Shown here one piece after another: positions 7,567-8,453 of a stretch of 8,453 nucleotides of DNA. The DNA comes from Myxococcales bacterium. Its GTDB lineage: Bacteria; Myxococcota; Polyangia; Fen-1088. The stretch lies in the NCBI GenBank assembly GCA_003157315.1, contig PMJE01000631.1:571-9023 (forward strand), given 5' to 3'. The number at the start of each line of letters is the position of its first letter. Position 1 is the first letter of the stretch. The notes beneath the pieces are model-generated. The model ran no database searches. It worked only from the letters and a program-made list of their open reading frames with translations, and had not been told where the DNA came from. Made by a program: the position numbers and the translations under genes.

Positions 7567-7706
7567 GAGCATAGGCCTTCCGAACGCGGATTTTCTGCGT
7601 CGGAGAGCCCTCCCGTCGTGGGCGGCCACACTCACCAGCCGGCCAGATCGGGTCCGCGAGGCGGATCTGACTGCCGGCAGAGCGTCCTGAAAAGCGAGTT
7701 CCGAGC
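7567..7706 (+). repeat. 140-bp dispersed structured repeat, copy 2
   Basis: Same element and orientation as 5007-5146, offset by exactly 2560 bases, differing at 7572, 7580, 7593, 7619, 7624, 7632, 7700 and 7705. The main hairpin is at 7638-7678 and is identical in sequence to that in copy 1. The small hairpin (7612-7622) has cccg-tcg-tggg, so one C-G pair becomes a G-U wobble if the plus strand is transcribed. The left edge coincides with loss of glycosyltransferase homology. The right edge is followed by about 190 bp of non-coding DNA. Confidence 0.85.
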
Positions 7707-7898
7707 ACGCGGCACAGTCTACCGCATCTGCACCCCGCCGAGGCGCCAGTTAGTTCAGCCAGTTATCGCCCGCCAGTTCTCCGCCACCATCCACGGGCGG
7801 TGAGCCGGGCGACGGGCGCGGCGGGTGCCTCCACATTGGAGGGTTATCGGCAAAGGGATCACTACAGGGGCGTGTTGCGTCCGCAGGCCGTGTCGGCT
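7707..7898. other. Non-coding gap with three GCCAGTT heptamers
   Basis: No convincing gene is seen between repeat copy 2 and the stop of the rightmost gene. The heptamer gccagtt occurs at 7745-7751, 7758-7764 and 7772-7778, i.e. at steps of 13 and 14 bases (AACTGGC on the minus strand). A minus-strand TAGACT (7716-7721) could be a weak -10 element facing the truncated glycosyltransferase, but I see no good -35. The stretch may hold the original promoter of the glycosyltransferase operon; this is inference. Confidence 0.35.
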
Positions 7899-8453
7899 CT
7901 ACCCATGTCCGGCGCGGCGACGAAGCATCCACTCGCTGGCGAGCAGGGCCAGCGCGAGAAACAAGAGCGACGGGTGCGACCAGATCGCGACGGTGCGCAG
8001 GCTGCCCACGCGTACCTGGCGCGCGGGCCGTATGCTCGGTGTGCCCAGGGTGCCGACGCGAAATTCCCCACCGGTGACCGCGGCGATCTGGCGCAGCACT
8101 TCGTCGCGGCTCACCACATCGTCCAGCTCGCGTCCCTCGGGGCGCAGCACGAAGGTCGCCTGCTCCTCGACTGCGCGGCCGTCGAGAGTCGCGCGGCCAA
8201 GCAGGCGATACGCGCCCGCAGCCAGGCCGGCCAATTCCGCGTGGGCTTCGCCGTCCTCCCCTGTGGTCACAGTCAAGGCGCGCAGAGTTTTGGCAGCAGC
8301 CCCGGCGCCGCCGCTCGCGTCTTCTGCCGGAAGCAAGTCCAGCGTAACTGCAATGCGGCCCGCGGGGCTGTAGTCGGCGTGCAAGGTGCGCACACGTGCC
8401 GCCACAGTTTGGCCGCGCCGATACTCGGTGCGATCAAGATCGATGTGCAGCAA
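7899..8453 (-). CDS. C-terminal part of a BatA/glutamine-amidotransferase-like membrane protein, partial
   Basis: 184 codons are visible, open at the right window edge, so the real start lies outside (the TTG at the edge is only the first in-frame codon). The visible part begins with a beta-sandwich-like segment (LDRTEYRRGQTVAARVRTL, then GEDGEAHAELAGLAAGAYRLLGRA), as in macroglobulin/CARDB-like extracytoplasmic domains. DEVLRQIAAVTGGEFRVG follows, then a single C-terminal hydrophobic helix (HPSLLFLALALLASEWMLRR) with a positive tail ending near residue 184. This layout recalls large membrane proteins found beside BatA/vWA and MoxR genes, with a glutamine-amidotransferase-like core and a final TM plus Arg cluster. 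The catalytic-like core is outside the window, so the assignment is tentative. It reads in the same direction as the genes to its left, separated by about 190 bp plus the repeat. Confidence 0.55.
   Translation of the reverse strand: MLHIDLDRTEYRRGQTVAARVRTLHADYSPAGRIAVTLDLLPAEDASGGAGAAAKTLRALTVTTGEDGEAHAELAGLAAGAYRLLGRATLDGRAVEEQATFVLRPEGRELDDVVSRDEVLRQIAAVTGGEFRVGTLGTPSIRPARQVRVGSLRTVAIWSHPSLLFLALALLASEWMLRRRAGHG

Noticed and set aside
7007..7708. Full 233-residue frame as an intact glycosyltransferase
   Set aside because: The first 48 codons are made from the repeat and its flank, the same DNA seen at 5007-5146 away from any glycosyltransferase, and the GT-B N-terminal domain is absent.

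Overview
The window looks like a piece of a high-GC genome from the Myxococcota, probably a Polyangiales/Sorangium-like organism. The evidence is high GC, long Gly/Ala/Thr/Ser-rich linkers of the 'GGAGGT' type in secreted proteins, and a C-terminal Cys-Ser-Cys + hydrophobic helix + Arg tail that resembles the MYXO-CTERM sorting signal. This is inference from composition and motifs; there is no rRNA or other marker gene here.

Left half (1-5008, + strand): two consecutive genes for exported carbohydrate-active proteins. The first is a glycoside hydrolase family 2 enzyme, cut by the left window edge inside its N-terminal linker. The second, after a 61-base gap, is a right-handed parallel beta-helix protein with GH141-like features, a signal peptide, a roughly 165-residue Gly-rich linker and a C-terminal membrane/sorting tail. 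They look like a small polysaccharide-degradation unit acting at the cell surface.

Right half (5181-8453, - strand): reading right to left, the end of a membrane protein with a C-terminal helix (BatA/glutamine-amidotransferase-like, partial at the window edge), then a glycosyltransferase family 1 gene lacking its N-terminal half, an SMP-30/gluconolactonase-like lipoprotein gene starting 9 bases after the glycosyltransferase stop, a Yip1-like membrane protein fragment, and a DoxX-like membrane protein. The last four are closely spaced and could be one transcript.

The most interesting feature is a non-coding 140-bp element present twice in the same orientation (5007-5146 and 7567-7706). The copies differ at only 8 positions, all transitions, with no indels. 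Each contains a strong hairpin. One copy begins within the stop codon of the beta-helix gene. The other begins within 3 bp of the point where the glycosyltransferase loses recognisable homology. The element therefore looks like a dispersed structured repeat associated with gene truncation, and the 2.4 kb between the copies could be a rearranged segment, a cassette or an assembly join. I could not match it to a named repeat family.

There is no gene-free stretch longer than about 300 bases; the two longest gaps (5009-5180 and about 7565-7898) are largely or partly filled by the repeat.
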